Origin: JAQUOA01 sp037443785
GTDB taxonomy: Bacteria > Bacteroidota > Ignavibacteria > UBA10030 > UBA8401
Direction of reading: 5' to 3'
NCBI GenBank assembly: GCA_037443785.1
Contig: JBBINR010000004.1
Span: forward strand, 73,260 to 137,259
DNA length: 64,000 nucleotides
Of this stretch, positions 61,772 through 64,000 are shown one piece after another. A program made the translations under genes and the position numbers. The first letter of the stretch is position 1. Every line of letters starts with the position of its first letter. A model generated the notes under the pieces. The model had not been told where the DNA came from, searched no databases, and saw only the letters and a list, made by a program, of their open reading frames with translations.

Positions 61772-63967
61772 ATGAGAAAATTCCTTACACGTCTCCGTTC
61801 ATTTTCATTAAACCTTGGCCTTGTTGAACAGGCCCAGATGGTGGCTTCAACCGCCGTTGTGGTCATCATGGTTACAATGATCACGGCAAACATACTTCTT
61901 CAAAAGGAATTCGGTTTTTTAGATTTTGTAGGGCTCGTTACCGTCGGAATCATTGGATTTGCCAGTGTATATTTTTCCTTGAAATACGGACGACAGCTCG
62001 AAGAACAACGCCGTGAATTGGAAGCATTGAATACCGTTGCTCAAGTGGTCACCAAATCGATTAATCTTAATTATATTTTCGGCAACGTCCTTCAAACCGT
62101 AGCGAATGTTCTAAAAACAGAATACGGCTGGCTGTACATTTTGGAAAATGATATGCTGGTGCTGAAAAATACATACGGCACCGACACCGGATTCTTTTCC
62201 GAAAAAATGCTTTCGAGCAGAACTTTTTTGGATTGGATATCGACAATACGAACCAACAAGGAAGTCAATTCAACCGAAGGAATCGTATTCCACAACAATG
62301 TGCAATTGCTTGGAGTAATTTCATGGGCATCGGTTCCGCTGAATGTTGCTGACAATACGGAAGGACTTCTTTTGCTCGCAAGCAGCGTTAAAGATTTTTT
62401 TCCCGAACGAAAAGTAAATCTCATTTCCGCGTTCAGCAACCAGATCAGTGTTGCGTTAAATAATGCGCATCTCTTTGAAAAACTCCGTCAGTCGGAAGAA
62501 CGCTACATGGATTTGTTTGAACACTCTCCTGATATGTACCATTTGGTAAATCAAAATGGTATTATTGTGAGCTGCAATCAAACGGAATCCGATGTGCTGG
62601 GATACGAAAAATCGGAAATTGTCGGGAAAGCCTTATCGTATTTATACCCCGAAGAAATGAAATCAGGCGTGAGCGCAGTGTTAACATCGTCATTCGCAAA
62701 CCGAACTGAAATAAAAAGTTCTGAAGAACAAATGCAGAAAAAGGATGGAACCCTGATCGATGTTTCTGTGAACACATCGCTGGTGTACGACGAGAATGAA
62801 AAACCCGTTTTAATGCGCTGCGTAGTCCGCGATATTACTGAAAAGAAAATTTTTGAACAAAAAATTATGCAGGCACAAAAGATCGACAGTATCGGAAATC
62901 TTGCCGGCGGAATTGCCCATGACTTTAACAACATTCTCACTTCTATCATGGGAGCGGCATCGATTATGCGACGACGAATGGCAAAACGAAATAAACTCTT
63001 TCCGTTCGTCGATATTGTTGAAACCGCATCGACCCGCGGAAAATCGCTGACCAATCAATTGTTAACGTTTGCTCGGCGAACACCGGTAGAATTTCACCCG
63101 ATTGACATTCATAACGTGCTCGAAGAAACATTGCGAATCTATGAACCAAGCGTCAAACCTCATATCGACATTAAACGAAATTTTTCCACTGTACCAGGAA
63201 TTATTAATGGCGATGAGGGACAAATTCAACAAGCGCTGCTTAACTTGTTCATCAATGCACGCGACGCGATGCCGAATGGCGGTGTCTTATCAATTGAAAC
63301 AGCGGTCGAAAACAAAAAAGAAAAATTCGTTCAATTAAAGATTACCGACAATGGCGTCGGGATGAAAAAAGAAGTTCAACAGCAAATTTTTGTCCCTTTC
63401 TTCTCTACAAAAGAGCATGGCAAAGGGACCGGCCTTGGATTATCCGTCGTTTATGGTGTCACTCAATCGCATAACGGATCGATCACATTCACAAGTGAAA
63501 CAGACAAAGGCACGACATTCGTTCTTACATTCCCTCTCCTTCTTAATATTCCTAAAGAAGTCATTGCATCGGTTTCCAACAAAGTGATCGGCGGCTCAGA
63601 ATCCATATTGATTGTTGATGATGAAGATTTTGTTCGAGTCACACTCCGCACAATGCTCACCGATCTTGGCTATACGGTAACAATCGCATCGGGTGGAAAA
63701 GAAGCAATTGAACTTCTTTCACGGAAGAGGAAATTCGATCTCATCATTTTAGACATGAACATGCCGCAAGTTGGAGGGAAAAAAGTTTTTCAAAAAATAA
63801 AAACTTTGAAATTACCGTCCAAAATTATCATTTCAAGCGGATACAGCAACGAAATTCTCGAGAAAGATGGTTTCGTTCAAGATATTGACGGATTTTTGCA
63901 AAAACCATATAAGATTGAGGAGCTCTCAAAAAAAATCCGTGACGTGCTGGAAAATCACGCCCCATAA
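61772..63967 (+). CDS. Hybrid sensor histidine kinase (GAF-PAS-HisKA-HATPase-REC)
   Basis: A 731-residue kinase. Two N-terminal transmembrane helices (about 24-43, 50-70), GAF (about 85-230), PAS (about 243-360), HisKA with GGIAHDFNNIL (His383), HATPase with LFINARDAM, DNGVGM and GKGTGLGLSVV, then a receiver with Asp661 in LIILDMNMP and Lys in LQKPYK. The H-box is of the NtrB-like AHDFNN type. Close to the preceding response regulator. Signal unknown. Confidence 0.94.
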   Translation: MRKFLTRLRSFSLNLGLVEQAQMVASTAVVVIMVTMITANILLQKEFGFLDFVGLVTVGIIGFASVYFSLKYGRQLEEQRRELEALNTVAQVVTKSINLNYIFGNVLQTVANVLKTEYGWLYILENDMLVLKNTYGTDTGFFSEKMLSSRTFLDWISTIRTNKEVNSTEGIVFHNNVQLLGVISWASVPLNVADNTEGLLLLASSVKDFFPERKVNLISAFSNQISVALNNAHLFEKLRQSEERYMDLFEHSPDMYHLVNQNGIIVSCNQTESDVLGYEKSEIVGKALSYLYPEEMKSGVSAVLTSSFANRTEIKSSEEQMQKKDGTLIDVSVNTSLVYDENEKPVLMRCVVRDITEKKIFEQKIMQAQKIDSIGNLAGGIAHDFNNILTSIMGAASIMRRRMAKRNKLFPFVDIVETASTRGKSLTNQLLTFARRTPVEFHPIDIHNVLEETLRIYEPSVKPHIDIKRNFSTVPGIINGDEGQIQQALLNLFINARDAMPNGGVLSIETAVENKKEKFVQLKITDNGVGMKKEVQQQIFVPFFSTKEHGKGTGLGLSVVYGVTQSHNGSITFTSETDKGTTFVLTFPLLLNIPKEVIASVSNKVIGGSESILIVDDEDFVRVTLRTMLTDLGYTVTIASGGKEAIELLSRKRKFDLIILDMNMPQVGGKKVFQKIKTLKLPSKIIISSGYSNEILEKDGFVQDIDGFLQKPYKIEELSKKIRDVLENHAP

Positions 63968-64000
63968 TCGTTTCGGATAATCTCCCCTTTTCGTTGTAGT

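Overview
The window looks like a chromosome segment of a free-living, anaerobic or facultative bacterium of the Bacteroidota/Chlorobi/Ignavibacteria side of the tree. This placement is inferred from the style of the proteins, the weak Shine-Dalgarno use at several starts and the mix of housekeeping genes; no rRNA is present to prove it. From 551 to 58018 almost every gene lies on the minus strand. The last part (58219-63967) reads on the plus strand.

The first 27 kb is dominated by respiratory and extracellular-electron-transfer machinery. I count 142 heme-attachment motifs in 12 c-type cytochrome genes between 1705 and 25498. Three blocks can be separated. (i) 551-8130: a 4-heme c554-type protein, an outer-membrane beta-barrel, a 14-heme periplasmic cytochrome, three surface-type lipoprotein cytochromes (7, 6 and 6 hemes) and a secreted esterase. 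(ii) 8375-17884: two CbcL-like fusions of multiheme cytochrome and cytochrome b (13 and 19 hemes), then a quinol oxidase of NapC/NirT-type 7-heme cytochrome, Rieske protein, cytochrome b and a tail-anchored 11-heme cytochrome in place of cytochrome c1. (iii) 18188-26967: a tightly packed seven-gene operon with a membrane cytochrome b-like protein, a TPR protein, cytochromes of 20, 25 and 10 hemes, a second large beta-barrel and an Fe-S/FAD oxidoreductase. The 25-heme protein is built from 73-residue three-heme modules, and its 10-heme neighbour is the same protein with five modules fewer. Blocks i and ii are each preceded by a sigma-54-like promoter. Together they could carry electrons from menaquinol across the periplasm and the outer membrane.

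The middle (27-49 kb) holds two tRNA-Arg genes, an orphan PhnD-like/histidine-kinase sensor pair, a CoA-disulfide reductase with rhodaneses, and a DNA-damage locus. That locus consists of lexA behind a perfect CTGT-N8-ACAG box, a small co-transcribed gene, a RecA-fold protein without a P-loop, an 86-residue protein and a PolB2-type DNA polymerase with an altered motif C. It looks like a bacterial version of an archaeal PolB2 mutagenesis/repair cassette and is the part least explained by known bacterial systems. PAP2 phosphatase paralogs flank it, one broken by an in-frame TAG. Next come an LTxxQ-type lipoprotein and three tandem small heat-shock proteins, again with sigma-54-like promoters, followed by thioredoxin reductase, queG and other redox genes.

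The last part (49-64 kb) is mostly housekeeping: gpmA, metH (preceded by a SAM-II riboswitch joined to an intrinsic terminator), a nitronate monooxygenase, a redoxin without its CxxC, rsmI, an AI-2E family permease, dut, a TPR protein, aroE, a response-regulator protein and a hybrid histidine kinase.
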